DNA of 64,000 nucleotides. Origin: Janthinobacterium lividum. GTDB taxonomy: Bacteria; Pseudomonadota; Gammaproteobacteria; Burkholderiales; Burkholderiaceae_D. The stretch lies in contig NZ_JAAOLY010000009.1 in assembly GCF_011601275.1 (NCBI RefSeq), forward strand, positions 124,001 through 188,000, written 5' to 3'. Numbering within the stretch: position 1 is the stretch's first letter; the number at the start of each line of letters is the position of its first letter. The notes beneath the pieces were generated by a model that saw only the letters and a list, made by a program, of their open reading frames with translations, made no database searches and had not been told where the DNA came from. A program made the translations under genes and the position numbers. Shown here in pieces: positions 34,304-44,500 of the stretch.

Positions 34304-34686
34304 GGCCGCTCCGATCCCCGGCGGGCCAGCAGTTGCAGCTCGTCCAGGTCTTTGTTCAGTTCGGAAAGTGTGAAGGACAGCAGTTTCGGCTTGCTGCGAA
34401 AACTGGCGCGCACGCCCAGCAGGGTGGCGATGGCGGCGACGATGAAGACGGCGGCCGTGATGGCGATGGCGGCGATGCGGTGCGTGTCCCAGAACAGCAC
34501 GATGACGAGGAACACGATCAATACCAGGCCGACAAACAGGCACAGCAGTGCCAGCATGGCCAGGGCCAGGTACGACAGGAAGCGCAGCGACTCTTCTTCC
34601 ATTTCCACGGCCGCCAGGGCCAGACGGGTCTGGACGATGGCGGCGAGAGTCGCTGCGACTTGGGCGACATGGTGCACGATAGCCAT
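34300..34686 (-). CDS. YqjE/phage-holin-3-6 family membrane protein
   Basis: A 128-residue protein: N-terminal amphipathic helix (HHVAQVAATLAAIVQTRLAL), two membrane helices (ALAMLALLCLFVGLVLIVFL and IAAIAITAAVFIVAAIATLL) and a charged tail. This matches the YqjE family (PF07332-like). In E. coli the yqjDE/elaB group associates with stationary-phase ribosomes at the membrane. Middle gene of a three-gene unit. Confidence 0.82.
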   Translation of the reverse strand: MAIVHHVAQVAATLAAIVQTRLALAAVEMEEESLRFLSYLALAMLALLCLFVGLVLIVFLVIVLFWDTHRIAAIAITAAVFIVAAIATLLGVRASFRSKPKLLSFTLSELNKDLDELQLLARRGSERP

Positions 34687-34731
34687 ATGCTGCCTTTCGC
34701 GTCAGGAGACGGCTTATGCCGTCGGTACTAA

Positions 34732-35088
34732 CTAGCGGCGTGACGAGGAAAGCAACAGGCCGAACAGTACGCCCACGACGGCGCCCGCGCCCACGGCTTT
34801 CCACGGATTGTCCTGCACGTACTCGTCGGTGGCCTTGGCCGCCTTCTTGGTCCGTTCGAGCAAGTCTTCTTCCAGCTTGATCAAGTCTTTCTTGGCCGTT
34901 TCCAGCGTGGCGATGAACTTGTCCTTGACGGCTTTGACATTCTCGCCCGTCTGATCCTTGGCGCCGTCGAGCCAGCCTTCCGCTTCATTGATGACGGTTT
35001 TCAGGTCGCCCACCAGTTTGTCGCGCGCCTTGTCGGCGTCGGCGAGGATGCTGTCGCTGCTGGATTTTCCGGTATGTATCGAGCTCAT
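34732..35088 (-). CDS. ElaB/YqjD/DUF883 family membrane-anchored protein
   Basis: A 118-residue protein: a long amphipathic helical region (residues ~15-90), then the family signature DEYVQDNPWKAVGAGAVVGVLFGLLLSSSRR, a glycine-zipper membrane anchor near the C-terminus. E. coli relatives bind 70S/100S ribosomes at the inner membrane in stationary phase. AAGAGGTAAT precedes the ATG. First gene of the unit leading to the YqjE- and YqjK-like genes. Confidence 0.9.
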   Translation of the reverse strand: MSSIHTGKSSSDSILADADKARDKLVGDLKTVINEAEGWLDGAKDQTGENVKAVKDKFIATLETAKKDLIKLEEDLLERTKKAAKATDEYVQDNPWKAVGAGAVVGVLFGLLLSSSRR

Positions 35089-35196
35089 GTATTACCTCTT
35101 GGAAGTGAAACTGCACAGTGAAATACCAGTGTAGGCAACTGCGGCCAGGCTTGTCTTGCGCCGCCTCAAGGGCTACCGCGGCGCAAGGATGATTGC

Positions 35197-36051
35197 TTAA
35201 CGGAAAGCAAAGTCCAGAACCACGCCCGCAAACACCGCTGCTCCTAGCCAGTTATTATGCCGGAATGCCGCAAAACACGGCATACGCTCGCGTGCGCGGA
35301 TCAGGGTGTAGTGGTAAACGGCGCAGCCGGCCGCAACTACCAGGCCCGCGACGAACCAATAACGCAAGCCCAGGTACCAGCCGCAGGCCAGCCACAGCAG
35401 CAGGAAAACGGCGTAGCAGAACATGACGATGGCCACGTCGTAGCGGCCAAAGGTGATGGCCGACGTCTTGATGCCGATTTTTAAATCGTCGTCGCGGTCG
35501 ACCATCGCGTATTCCGTATCGTAGGCCACGGCCCAGAAGACATTGCCCAGCAACAGCAGCCAGGCGACGACGGGCACGGAATCCGTGATGGCGGCAAAGC
35601 CCATGGGGATGCCGAAGCCGAAGGCGATACCGAGATACGCTTGCGGGATGGCAAAGAAGCGCTTGAAGTAGGGATAGGTGCCGGCGATGATGACGGCGGC
35701 CACGGACAGTTGCTTGGTCAGCGCATTCAAGGGCAGGATCAGGCAAAAGGCCAGCACGGTCAGCACGCCGGCCACGGCCAGCGCTTCCTTGCCGCTGATG
35801 CGTCCGCTGGTGATGGGGCGCTCGGCCGTGCGCTTGACGAATTTGTCGATATCCTGGTCGGCGTAGTCGTTGATGGCGCAGCCGGCCGAGCGCATCAGGA
35901 AAGTTCCGAGAGTAAAGATGAGCAGCAGTCGCCAGTCCGGCACGCCCTGCTGCGCCAGCCACAGCGCGCACAGGGTAGGCCACAGCAGCAATACGGTACC
36001 GATAGGCTTGTCCAGCCGTATCAGGCGGAAATACAGCGCCAGCTTGTTCAT
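35197..36051 (-). CDS. ubiA: 4-hydroxybenzoate octaprenyltransferase
   Basis: A 284-residue UbiA prenyltransferase of about eight helices, attaching the polyprenyl tail to 4-hydroxybenzoate in ubiquinone synthesis. The two aspartate motifs are [20 protein letters not shown] (NDxxDxxxD) and [16 protein letters not shown]. It starts [19 protein letters not shown] as the family does. It follows oxyR on the same strand by 58 nt. Confidence 0.95.
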   Translation of the reverse strand: MNKLALYFRLIRLDKPIGTVLLLWPTLCALWLAQQGVPDWRLLLIFTLGTFLMRSAGCAINDYADQDIDKFVKRTAERPITSGRISGKEALAVAGVLTVLAFCLILPLNALTKQLSVAAVIIAGTYPYFKRFFAIPQAYLGIAFGFGIPMGFAAITDSVPVVAWLLLLGNVFWAVAYDTEYAMVDRDDDLKIGIKTSAITFGRYDVAIVMFCYAVFLLLWLACGWYLGLRYWFVAGLVVAAGCAVYHYTLIRARERMPCFAAFRHNNWLGAAVFAGVVLDFAFR

Positions 36052-36109
36052 GGAAGACTCGATCTTGTTGAAGAGAAAGGTCGATTATCGCAAATAGTAT
36101 GTAAATGTA

Positions 36110-37048
36110 CTATTCGTCGTCTTCGCACAAGGGGGTGATGCCAGGCAAGTTACAGCTGGCGATGGCCGCGCACAAGGCGTCGATGGCCGCCTTGCGCGTA
36201 AAACTCTTGCGCCACAGCATGACCACCCGGCGCGATGGCACGGGTTCCGCGAAAGGCCGGTATTCAAGCATGCCGTCGGTGGCGTGCATATTGGCGACGG
36301 AGGCGCGCGGCAAGACGGTCAGGCCGATGCCGCTGGCCACCATGTGGCGGATGGTTTCCAGTGAAGAACCTTCGAACGTGCGCTGCATGCCGTTGCCGGG
36401 CGAGGAAAAACGCGCCATTTCGGGGCATACTTCCAGCACTTGGTCGCGGAAACAGTGGCCATTGCCCAGCAGCAGCATGGTTTCCGATTTCAAATCCTGC
36501 GCGGCGATTTTGTCGCGCGCCGTCCACGGATGCTGGCGCGGCATGGCGACGACGAACGGTTCGTCGTACAGTTCCTGCATGGCCATGCCATGGTCGGGCA
36601 GGGGCAGGGCCATGATGGCCACGTCCAGTTCGCCCTGGCGCAGCAATTCGAGCAGGCGAACCGTGAAGTTTTCCTGCAAGATCAAGGGCATCTGCGGCAC
36701 CTGGTCTATCATGGCCTTGACCAGGGGCGGCAGCAGGTAGGGGCCGATCGTATAGATCACGCCCAGGCGCAGGGGGCCGGCCAGCGGGTCCTTGTTTTGC
36801 TTGGCGAGTTCCTTGATGGCGGCAGTCTGTTCCAGCACGCGCTCGGCTTGCGCAATGATCTGCGCGCCCAGGGGCGTGACGGAGATTTCCGCGCCGCCCC
36901 GTTCGAACAGGACCACGCCCAATTCGTCTTCGAGTTTCTTGATGGCCACTGACAGGGTGGGCTGGGCAACGAAACAAGCTTCGGCGGCATGGCCGAAGTG
37001 CTTCGCTCGCGCGACTGCAACGATATATTTCAGTTCAGTCAGTGTCAT
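36110..37048 (-). CDS. oxyR: Hydrogen peroxide sensor OxyR (LysR family)
   Basis: A 312-residue LysR-type activator. The helix-turn-helix is at residues ~16-40 (HFGHAAEACFVAQPTLSVAI). The redox pair is present as C199 and C208 (GHCFRDQVLEVC), at the E. coli positions, with the OxyR-typical PLPDHGMAMQELYDEPFVVA. It senses H2O2 through a C199-C208 disulfide and activates peroxide defence. MTLTELKYIVAVARA is the family start; the longer frame adds unrelated residues. No catalase or ahpC gene adjoins it in this window. Confidence 0.95.
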   Translation of the reverse strand: MTLTELKYIVAVARAKHFGHAAEACFVAQPTLSVAIKKLEDELGVVLFERGGAEISVTPLGAQIIAQAERVLEQTAAIKELAKQNKDPLAGPLRLGVIYTIGPYLLPPLVKAMIDQVPQMPLILQENFTVRLLELLRQGELDVAIMALPLPDHGMAMQELYDEPFVVAMPRQHPWTARDKIAAQDLKSETMLLLGNGHCFRDQVLEVCPEMARFSSPGNGMQRTFEGSSLETIRHMVASGIGLTVLPRASVANMHATDGMLEYRPFAEPVPSRRVVMLWRKSFTRKAAIDALCAAIASCNLPGITPLCEDDE

Positions 37049-37147
37049 AGGTTGATTGAAACACAGGAAGTACTTACTTGCAATGAATGAAAGGTGGCGC
37101 AAACGTGAAACTGTGGCGCCGATGGCGTATTGTAGCGGATCGCCCCC

Positions 37148-37153
37148 TATAAT
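37148..37153 (+). promoter_or_regulatory. Consensus -10 element before the DUF3717 gene
   Basis: A perfect TATAAT 29 nt before the start codon, but no good -35 at 16-18 bp. It lies in the 134-bp region between the divergent oxyR and DUF3717 genes and may depend on an activator. Confidence 0.4.
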
Positions 37154-37182
37154 GCGGGACCGGGCGGCCGAGGGAGAGGGCG

Positions 37183-37422
37183 ATGGAACTGCGGATGCAG
37201 GCGCTGGAAGCGGCGATCAATTACTGGCGAGCCAGGCAACCGGCGCGCGGCAATGAATATGCGCTGTCGCCGCCCGTCAGCCGCCTGGCTCGCGTGTATG
37301 CACTGATGATTTATTACCGGCAAGATCGCATCGCCGAAGAGGGCCTGGAACCGGCCGTCCTGGCCTTGATCGATGCCTGGCGCCGGGATGCGGGCGGCAT
37401 CCAAGGCGATAGCCACGCCTGA
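37183..37422 (+). CDS. DUF3717 family protein
   Basis: A 79-residue soluble protein, MELRMQALEAAINYWRAR followed by ALSPPVSRLARVYALMIYYR and a short helix. It matches the DUF3717 family of Burkholderiales, function unknown. GAGAGG precedes the ATG. It is divergent from oxyR and 33 nt upstream of the nucleotidyltransferase gene. Confidence 0.75.
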   Translation: MELRMQALEAAINYWRARQPARGNEYALSPPVSRLARVYALMIYYRQDRIAEEGLEPAVLALIDAWRRDAGGIQGDSHA

Positions 37423-37455
37423 GCGTGACCATAATTAACCCAACAAGAGATATCC

Positions 37456-37938
37456 ATGCCTGACTTTGAAAACAAACTGTGCGGCCGTGACGAACTGCGC
37501 GCCCGCGCGCAAGCGCTGCCGAAACCGGTGGTGGTGACGAACGGCGTGTTCGACATTTTGCACCGCGGCCACGTGACGTATCTGGCGCAGGCGCGCGCGC
37601 TGGGCGCTTCGCTGATCGTTGCCGTGAATACTGATGCTTCAGTGAAACGCCTGGGCAAGGGCGACGACCGTCCCCTGAACAACTGCGAAGACCGCATGGC
37701 CGTGCTGGCCGCGCTGGAAGCGGTCAGCCTGGTGGTGCCGTTCTCGGAAGACAGCGCGCTGGAAGTGGTGCAGGACATTCAACCGGAAATCTATGCCAAG
37801 GGCGGCGACTACGACATGGCGGCCATTCCGGAAGGCAAGGCCGTGCTCGCGTATGGCGGCCAGGCCGTGGCCATCGATTTCGAGCATGACCGCTCGACCA
37901 CCAAGCTGTTGACGAAAGTGCGGACGCAGCAGGGCTGA
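37456..37938 (+). CDS. rfaE2: D-glycero-beta-D-manno-heptose 1-phosphate adenylyltransferase
   Basis: A 160-residue nucleotidyltransferase with VVVTNGVFDILHRGHVTYL (HxGH motif as HRGH), VAVNTDASVKRLGKG and the ISSTxI-like region replaced by DRSTTKLLTKV. It corresponds to the C-terminal half of E. coli HldE and makes ADP-heptose for LPS core. The kinase half is not here, so the two activities are on separate proteins, as in other Burkholderiales. Confidence 0.92.
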   Translation: MPDFENKLCGRDELRARAQALPKPVVVTNGVFDILHRGHVTYLAQARALGASLIVAVNTDASVKRLGKGDDRPLNNCEDRMAVLAALEAVSLVVPFSEDSALEVVQDIQPEIYAKGGDYDMAAIPEGKAVLAYGGQAVAIDFEHDRSTTKLLTKVRTQQG

Positions 37939-38065
37939 GGAATCTCGTCAATGTTTCCATACAGATAAAAAGACGTTACTATGAGAACTGCCAGGGCTGC
38001 GACTTCGTTTCGACAGCCCCAGCACGTTACACCGTCTGATATGCATTGCTTGTCATAGAAAATAA

Positions 38066-39550
38066 ATGGATCATAAAACTTCTGGGGATTGGCCACTGCC
38101 CTCCGGCGCCTGGTACGTCGATGACGAGGGCGCATGGAGCATGCAGCGCAGCGCGGACGGCCAGAACGTCTCGCCCTTGGTGAGCCACGCCGATATTGGC
38201 AAGCTGATGCTGGCGCGGCGCCTGCCCGCGGCCGCCGACGCGCCCGTGCGGCAGTTTCCGCCCGAATTTGCGTTCGACCCCGCCTCGGGCGCGGCCTTGC
38301 AAGTGCCGCCCGATACTTCTATTACCCCGCCGTGGGTGCCGCCCTACGGCGCACACCCCGTCAGCGACGTGCCGCCGGCCGGCCCGTCCGGCTTGCGCCA
38401 GGCCAGCGTACCCTTGAAACTGGCCGATCAGCGCGCCCGCGAAGAGCATGCGCAAGCCGATGCCTCGCTGCCCATGCCGCCGCCCGGCGAATACGAATTC
38501 TTTTCCGCCCAGTTCGGCACCAGCGCGCCCGCGCTGCTGGCGCTCGACCCGCGCAAGGCCGTCTTGCACGCCTGGCTGCCCGCCTCGAAACGGTGGCTGG
38601 CGCTGGACCCCGACTATGGCAGCCTGCTGGCCGAATCGGACCTGGCCCACGGTGCCTGGCGCGCCGAGCTGGTGCCGGAGTTCAATAGCGTGCTGGTCTT
38701 GCCGACCAGCCATGGCCTGGCCTGTATCCGTCCCGACGTGCCATCGCTGACCTACGTGGTCGAGCACGTGGGCGGCGCGCCGTGCGTGGCCAGCCCCGTC
38801 TGGTTCCAGAACCGGCTGTGGGCGCCGCTGCGCGACGAGGATGGCCGCATCCGCTTCGTCAACCTTGACGCCGCGCAAAAGCCGGGCAGCGACGTGCTGC
38901 TCGACGGCGTGGTTGAGCTGGGCACCGTCAGCGCGCCCGTTGCCTACAACCGCATGGCCGTGTGGCCCTGCGCCAACGGCCAGCTGCGCTTGCAGCTGCA
39001 GCCGGACGGCAACGTGGCCGCGTCGTTTACGCCCTGGTCCGAAGGGCTGGTGCCGCATTTCGAATTCGGCAGCCCCTACGTGTCGCGCGACGGCGGCCTG
39101 TGGCAGTTGTGCTTCGAGCGTAGCCGCGGCACCTATGTCTATGTGAAACTGGGCGCGCAGTCCGAACGGGCCGACGCGCTGGCGCCGCGCCTGTGTTCGG
39201 GCAGCTTCAATTACCGCTTTGCCACCAAGCTGAAAACGGCGCCGTGGGAAGAGCCGGAACACGGCGACGACGGCGGCAAGAACCAGGCCGTCATGCCGCT
39301 GCTGGAGTCAAGCGTGGGCAACAGTGTCTTCGGCGTGAAGTTCGCCACCCGCGCCGGCCTGTCGAGCGTGCTGCGTTCGAACGAGCGCCTGGCGGCCCAG
39401 CTGGTGCAAGACGACGAGTTGCGCGAAACCGTGTTTCACACGTTCGCCGTCAGCGAGCCGTGGCGTGTGCGCCTGTTTGTCCATGAAGGCGTGCTGTGGG
39501 CGTATCACCCGCTGCTGTCGCGCATCGATGGCTGGGCCTTGCAGGCATGA
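38066..39550 (+). CDS. Uncharacterised soluble protein, first gene of the tubulin-like operon
   Basis: A 494-residue protein with no signal peptide and no membrane segment. The first ~150 residues are proline-rich and include a WYVDDEGAWS-like segment near residue 16; the rest looks beta-rich with repeated short motifs (LALDPRKAVLHAW, LVLPTSHGLACI, VWFQNRLWAPL, RMAVWPCANGQL), which would suit a WD/PQQ-like propeller, though I cannot assign a family. The stop overlaps the ATG of the next gene (ATGA), so the two are translationally coupled. A weak AT-rich region (37939-38065) precedes it, with no clear promoter. Confidence 0.7.
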   Translation: MDHKTSGDWPLPSGAWYVDDEGAWSMQRSADGQNVSPLVSHADIGKLMLARRLPAAADAPVRQFPPEFAFDPASGAALQVPPDTSITPPWVPPYGAHPVSDVPPAGPSGLRQASVPLKLADQRAREEHAQADASLPMPPPGEYEFFSAQFGTSAPALLALDPRKAVLHAWLPASKRWLALDPDYGSLLAESDLAHGAWRAELVPEFNSVLVLPTSHGLACIRPDVPSLTYVVEHVGGAPCVASPVWFQNRLWAPLRDEDGRIRFVNLDAAQKPGSDVLLDGVVELGTVSAPVAYNRMAVWPCANGQLRLQLQPDGNVAASFTPWSEGLVPHFEFGSPYVSRDGGLWQLCFERSRGTYVYVKLGAQSERADALAPRLCSGSFNYRFATKLKTAPWEEPEHGDDGGKNQAVMPLLESSVGNSVFGVKFATRAGLSSVLRSNERLAAQLVQDDELRETVFHTFAVSEPWRVRLFVHEGVLWAYHPLLSRIDGWALQA

Positions 39551-41016
39551 AAGCGCGCGTCCTGATCGCGGCCTGCGCCGTTTTTTTCGCCACCGCCAGC
39601 GTGCAGGCGGCCGGCATCCAGCAAGCGTTTCTCGTGCAAAACTCGGGCTGGATGGAGCCGTTTTACACGGATGAACAGTCGCAACTGAAAGCCCTCGTGG
39701 GCGCCGTGGCGCAGGCTGCCACCAGCCCGTCCGATAAAGTCTACACCCTGGCTTTCAGCCAGAGCAGCGGCAGCAATGTGTCGCCCGCACTGATCGGGCA
39801 AGGGCAGGGCGGCGCCGGCGTGGCGGGCCAATTGGCGAACTTGGGTCTGGCGCGCAAGAGCGCCGGCGGCGCGCTGGCCGATACGGATTTCCAGGAAGCC
39901 GTCACGAAGACCATCACGGGCCCGTTCCAGTCCGCTTCCGGCATCGTATGGATTTTTACGAATAACAAGAACAGCCCGAACAACGACAGCCAGACGGCCG
40001 AGCGCAACCGCGACTTTTACCGCTTGCTGCATCTGGAACCGTCGATCACCAAGACGGTGGTGTTTCCGCTGCGTATGCCCGTGCAGGGCAAGCTCTACAG
40101 CGCCAAGGGATTGATGGTGTATGCGCTTGCGTATGGACAGCCCGCGTCCGAGGCGTTGACCCGCATCCTGGCCGAAGGGCGGCTGTCGCAAGTGCTGACG
40201 CGCCCGCCCGCGCGCTTGAAACCGGTGGACCAGGATGCCGTGCGCATCGTGCCCCAGTCCGTCAAGAACAGTGCCAATGTGCACGCCAGCCTGGGCCGTG
40301 ATGGGCGCACCATCGTGCTCGACGTCGATGCGGCGAACCTGGTGCCGCAAGTGGTGCTGCAGGCGTCCCTGCAAAACATGTTTTTCCCGTACGTGATCGA
40401 CACGGCCAGGGTGCACGCCAGCCTGGCCGGCCAGAACGCGCCCCTGCACGTTGCGCCGGATCAAATCCGCCAGCTGCAGCCGGGCGCCAGCCAGTCCGTG
40501 CAAGTGCAGTTCGCGTTGCCGATGGCGCAGATTCCGTCGCCGTGGTCGGCGCAGGCGATTGCCGCCATGGGCAAGCAGGTGATGTTGCCCATGCAGGCGC
40601 AAGTGGGCCTGTCGGAACAGCGGCTGGCGCTGGCGTCCAGCTTCGGCAATGATTTGCAGGAACTGTTCCCCGGCGACCCGATCTCAAGCATGTTTACGCC
40701 GCCCGACAGCGTGCGCGCGTCGCAGGCGACGATACCGTTGCTGGTGCGCATACAGTATCCGCTGCTGCCTGTGCTGGTGATACTTGGCGGCGTGCTGGCG
40801 CTCGTGCTGGGTTTGCTGGCGCTGGGCTTGGTCGGCACGCGCGCCACGCGCTACAAGGTGATGGCCGACGGCGTGCAGCGGCAAGTGCTGTTGAAACCAT
40901 TCAAGAGCGTGCAGATCCGCGACGATGACGGCCGCGACATTGGCGAACTCAAGCGGGGCCTGGGCAAGCCGGCCGTCGTGCGCGTGGCCGAGGGCCATAC
41001 CCTGAGCCTGGCCTGA
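39547..41016 (+). CDS. Signal-peptide-bearing VWA-like protein with C-terminal membrane helix
   Basis: A 489-residue protein. Residues 1-22 are a signal peptide (MKARVLIAACAVFFATASVQAA). The next ~200 residues look like a von Willebrand A fold (AFLVQNSGWMEPFY at strand 1; GIVWIFTNNKNS at strand 4), but the metal-binding DxSxS is replaced by QNSGW. A beta-sandwich-like region follows, then one membrane helix near residues 412-440 and a ~50-residue cytoplasmic tail (YKVMADGVQRQVLLKPFKSV). So the bulk faces the periplasm and the tail could touch the tubulin-like protein. Annotation as VWA-like is by fold pattern only. Confidence 0.7.
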   Translation: MKARVLIAACAVFFATASVQAAGIQQAFLVQNSGWMEPFYTDEQSQLKALVGAVAQAATSPSDKVYTLAFSQSSGSNVSPALIGQGQGGAGVAGQLANLGLARKSAGGALADTDFQEAVTKTITGPFQSASGIVWIFTNNKNSPNNDSQTAERNRDFYRLLHLEPSITKTVVFPLRMPVQGKLYSAKGLMVYALAYGQPASEALTRILAEGRLSQVLTRPPARLKPVDQDAVRIVPQSVKNSANVHASLGRDGRTIVLDVDAANLVPQVVLQASLQNMFFPYVIDTARVHASLAGQNAPLHVAPDQIRQLQPGASQSVQVQFALPMAQIPSPWSAQAIAAMGKQVMLPMQAQVGLSEQRLALASSFGNDLQELFPGDPISSMFTPPDSVRASQATIPLLVRIQYPLLPVLVILGGVLALVLGLLALGLVGTRATRYKVMADGVQRQVLLKPFKSVQIRDDDGRDIGELKRGLGKPAVVRVAEGHTLSLA

Positions 41017-41060
41017 ACACAGATTCCTTTTTAATTAGTCAAATCCACCAGAGGCATACC

Positions 41061-41501
41061 ATGGCGCAAGACACTCAAAAAGACAACGCAGGTTTTACCT
41101 TGCCAGCCCCGGCGTCCGCGCCGCCCGCCGCCGATACACCGGCTGCCGGCGCTGCGGCCACCACGGCCACGACCGAACCTGCGCCCGCGCTCGATCCCGC
41201 CAGCACGACCGACACCTCGTCGCGCGACACCCTGATCGGCGGCGTCGTGCTGTTGCTGCTGTTCATCGCCTTTTTCTTTGCCAAGAATGCCTATGCGAAT
41301 GGCCTGGTCGCCAAGCGCGTGCCGCCGAACAAGGCCAATGCCTCGGGCTGGTGGCTGTTCATCTTCCTGGCCAGCCTGGCGACTGGCGTCGTGCTGGCCG
41401 CCGTGAACGCGCATAAATTCCTCGCGCCACTGTTCATGGGGCCGCTGGTGCTGGTGGGCCTGGTTGCCCTGTTGCTGACATTTACTTCCAGCCGCCGCTA
41501 A
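41061..41501 (+). CDS. Small membrane protein of the tubulin-like operon
   Basis: A 146-residue protein: ~55 residues of Pro/Ala/Thr-rich, probably disordered sequence, then three membrane helices (DTLIGGVVLLLLFIAFFFAK; WWLFIFLASLATGVVLAAV; LFMGPLVLVGLVALLLTF). AGAGGC lies before the ATG. It is 44 nt downstream of the VWA-like gene and 34 nt upstream of the tubulin-like gene. No family recognised. Confidence 0.72.
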   Translation: MAQDTQKDNAGFTLPAPASAPPAADTPAAGAAATTATTEPAPALDPASTTDTSSRDTLIGGVVLLLLFIAFFFAKNAYANGLVAKRVPPNKANASGWWLFIFLASLATGVVLAAVNAHKFLAPLFMGPLVLVGLVALLLTFTSSRR

Positions 41502-41535
41502 GCACGCCGTAACACGTTTTATCCAAGGAATCACC

Positions 41536-44500
41536 ATGGCAGAGAACCTGAACCAAACCATCACCGGCGGCGCCAGCGAGCGCAAGCAGGACAAGATCAT
41601 CGAACTGCGCCCGACCCTGTTCATCGGTATCGGAGGCACGGGCATGCAGGTGCTGATGCGCGTGCGCCGGCGCGTCCTCAACACCCTGTGGGGCGGCGCG
41701 GGCAACCGCACGCGCATCGAGGGGCTGGCCGACTTTCCCATCGCGCAATTCATCCATTTCGACCTCGACAATGGCGCCGTGATCGAAAGCGGCGAGTCGC
41801 AGGCGAAGGACTTGCAGTTCGACCAGGTGAAGTTCACGGACGATGACAAGGTGGTTGAATCGTTCGACATGGACAAGTACAGCCGCGATGAAGACTCGCT
41901 GGAAAAATATCCGCACATCAAGGAATGGCTGCCCCTGACGCCGCAGCGCATCCGCGAATTGCGTTTCGACATGAGCAGCGGCGCCGGCCAGATCCGCGCC
42001 GTGTCGCGCCTGTATTTTTTCGATAAATACGCGAAGATCCGCGACAAGATCCGCTTGAAGCTGAAAGCCTTGAAGGCGGGCCTGTCGCACGAGCGCCAGC
42101 TGGCTGAACTGGGCTTGCGCATGGAAACGAACCGTTTCCGCATCGTCATCGTCGGTTCCGTGGCCGGTGGCACGGGTTCCGGTTCCTTCCTCGACATGGG
42201 CTTGCTGGCGCGCTGGCTGGCGCGCAGCGAAGTGGGCGCGGCCGACGTCGAGCTGATGCTGTTCTTGCCGACCGGCTACACCAAGGCCAACAAGGACCGG
42301 GTCGAGGCCAACGGCTATGCGGCGCTGATGGAGCTGGAATCGGCGATGATGGGCAACAAGGGCTACGTGGGCCGCTGGGATGCGTATGACCGCCCGGAAC
42401 TGACGCGCGAGCCGTACAGCGAGGTCTACCTGATCGACTCGGGCAATCTGGCCCAGCAGCACACCAAGGATGTCAGCGATGTCTACCACATGGTGGCCGA
42501 TTCGCTGTTCGAGGATTTCGCCTCGGCCGACTTCGCGCGCGCCAAGCGCTCGATCGCCGTCAACCAGGCGCAGCACAAGAACTCGCTGTATAACGCGCCC
42601 GTGCCGCAAGACCGTTTCGGCGACATGCGCCTGTATTTCTCGAAGCGCTTTTCCTCGTTCGGCATGGCCGTGCTCGACACGCGCCAGGAAGCGGCGCGCG
42701 ACGAGCGGGCCCACCGCTGGGCCGGCGCCATGCTGCAAGCGTTCTTTGGCGTGGGCGGTACGGATGCGGGCGCCAACCGGGCCACGGATACGCAGCGCGA
42801 CAATTTCCTCGCCGCCAATATGTTCCTGAAGGGCACGCCGTTCAGCGATTTCCCCGAGTTTTCCGACAAGAGCATCGAACTGAAGCGCTCCAGCGGCGAC
42901 TTCATCGATTTCCGCGTCGTCGATGAATTGCTGGAAGACCGCCATGGCCATTTGCTGGCCGGCGTGGAAAACAGGGTCAATACGCGCATCAACGATATCC
43001 GCACGGGCTTTGACCGCAGCGAATGGCCGGCGCAGGTGCGCGACGCCATGAAGCACCTGGAACGCGACGCCGTGCGCGACCAGGATTCCACGGCCGACAC
43101 GACGGAAGACCGCATCAGCAAGCGCCGCCGCGAAGTGCTGGAAGACGTCAAGAAAGTCGTGCGCGACCAGCTGTATGGCTACCTGGACAACAAGGAATTC
43201 GGCGGCCTGGAATACGTGCTGTCCTTGGTGGAGCAGATCAAGGACCGCATCGAGGCGCCTGGCAGCGGCTTGACGGCGCAGATCGGCAACAATGCCGAGC
43301 GCTACCGCGAAATTAAGGAAGCCGTGCGTTCGCGCGAATACGAGCGCCTGTTGAACAACCTGGAACAGACGCGCAGCACCTTCGGTTTCCTCAGCAACGG
43401 AGAAAAACAGGCGGGCGTGGTGATGGACCATTTGCGTACGGAAATGGCGAATGCCTTGAAATTCCATCTGCGCGCCAAGGCGGCGGACGAGTCCGTCCTC
43501 CTGCTGGGCGAACTGTCGCGCTGGCTGGGCAACCGGATCGGCGTCGATGCCCAAGGCCGCGCGCAGTGGAATGGCCTGGTGGGCGAGCTGCAAACGGGCC
43601 GCGAAGGCGTGCTGGCCATGCTGGCGGAACTCAAAACGGCCAATACGATTTTGCAGAAGGACCTGGACAAGGAACACGCGACCCTGATCGTCATTCCCGT
43701 CACGGAAAAAGACATTGCGTTGCCATCGGCGGCCACCTTGCGCCAGTGGGCCGATGAAGCGTTCAAGGACATGGGCGGCTCGAAAGCGCTGTTTCCCATG
43801 CTGGGCGAACCGGCGCAACGGGGCTTGATTCTGGCCAAAGTCACGCGCATGGCCGAGAACATGATCGCCACGACCAGCCTGGTGGAAGGCGCGACGAGCA
43901 CGCCCGACCCGTTGTTCGAGGCGCTGGAACAGATGGACGTGTCCGAACGCCTGGACCGTTTCCGCAAGCTGCTGGCCTGCTCCATGCCGTGGATCGACGC
44001 CAACATGGCGGGCGACTTCACGGTCGTGTCGGACCAGTTCAAGTGCGTGATCGGCGTGGCCAACGCGGCCGCCTTCAAGGCGAAGTTCGGCGCCGAGCTC
44101 GAGTCGTGCGTGCCGACCCAGGTGGGCATCACGGTGAGCCAGCTGGAAATCGTCGAAACGGGCATCCGCGGCCGCGCCGTCTGCTATTGCGAGCTGGCCG
44201 GCGTGCCGATGACGGTGCTGCGGGGCCTGGAAGGCTGGCGCACCAGTTACCGCAAGGAAGGCGACAACGACAAGGCGCCGACCCACACGCATATCGATCC
44301 GACGCAATTCACGCACCCGATCGCACCGAACACGGACGAGATGAAGCGCCTGGCGGAAGACTTCGGCGAATTCCTGCAAGCGATCATGCTGGGCGTGCTG
44401 ACGCGGCACACGGGCCGGGTCGTGCCGCCGGGCCAGTACCAGTTTGCCGTCGAACCGGGCGACTTGCGCCGCATCGGCAACGAGCGGGCCATCCGCCAGA

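Noticed and set aside
37981..38058. 25-codon frame before the 38066 gene
   Set aside because: No ribosome-binding site and no sign of conservation; the imperfect GGGCTG hairpin inside has no T run, so it is not a terminator either.
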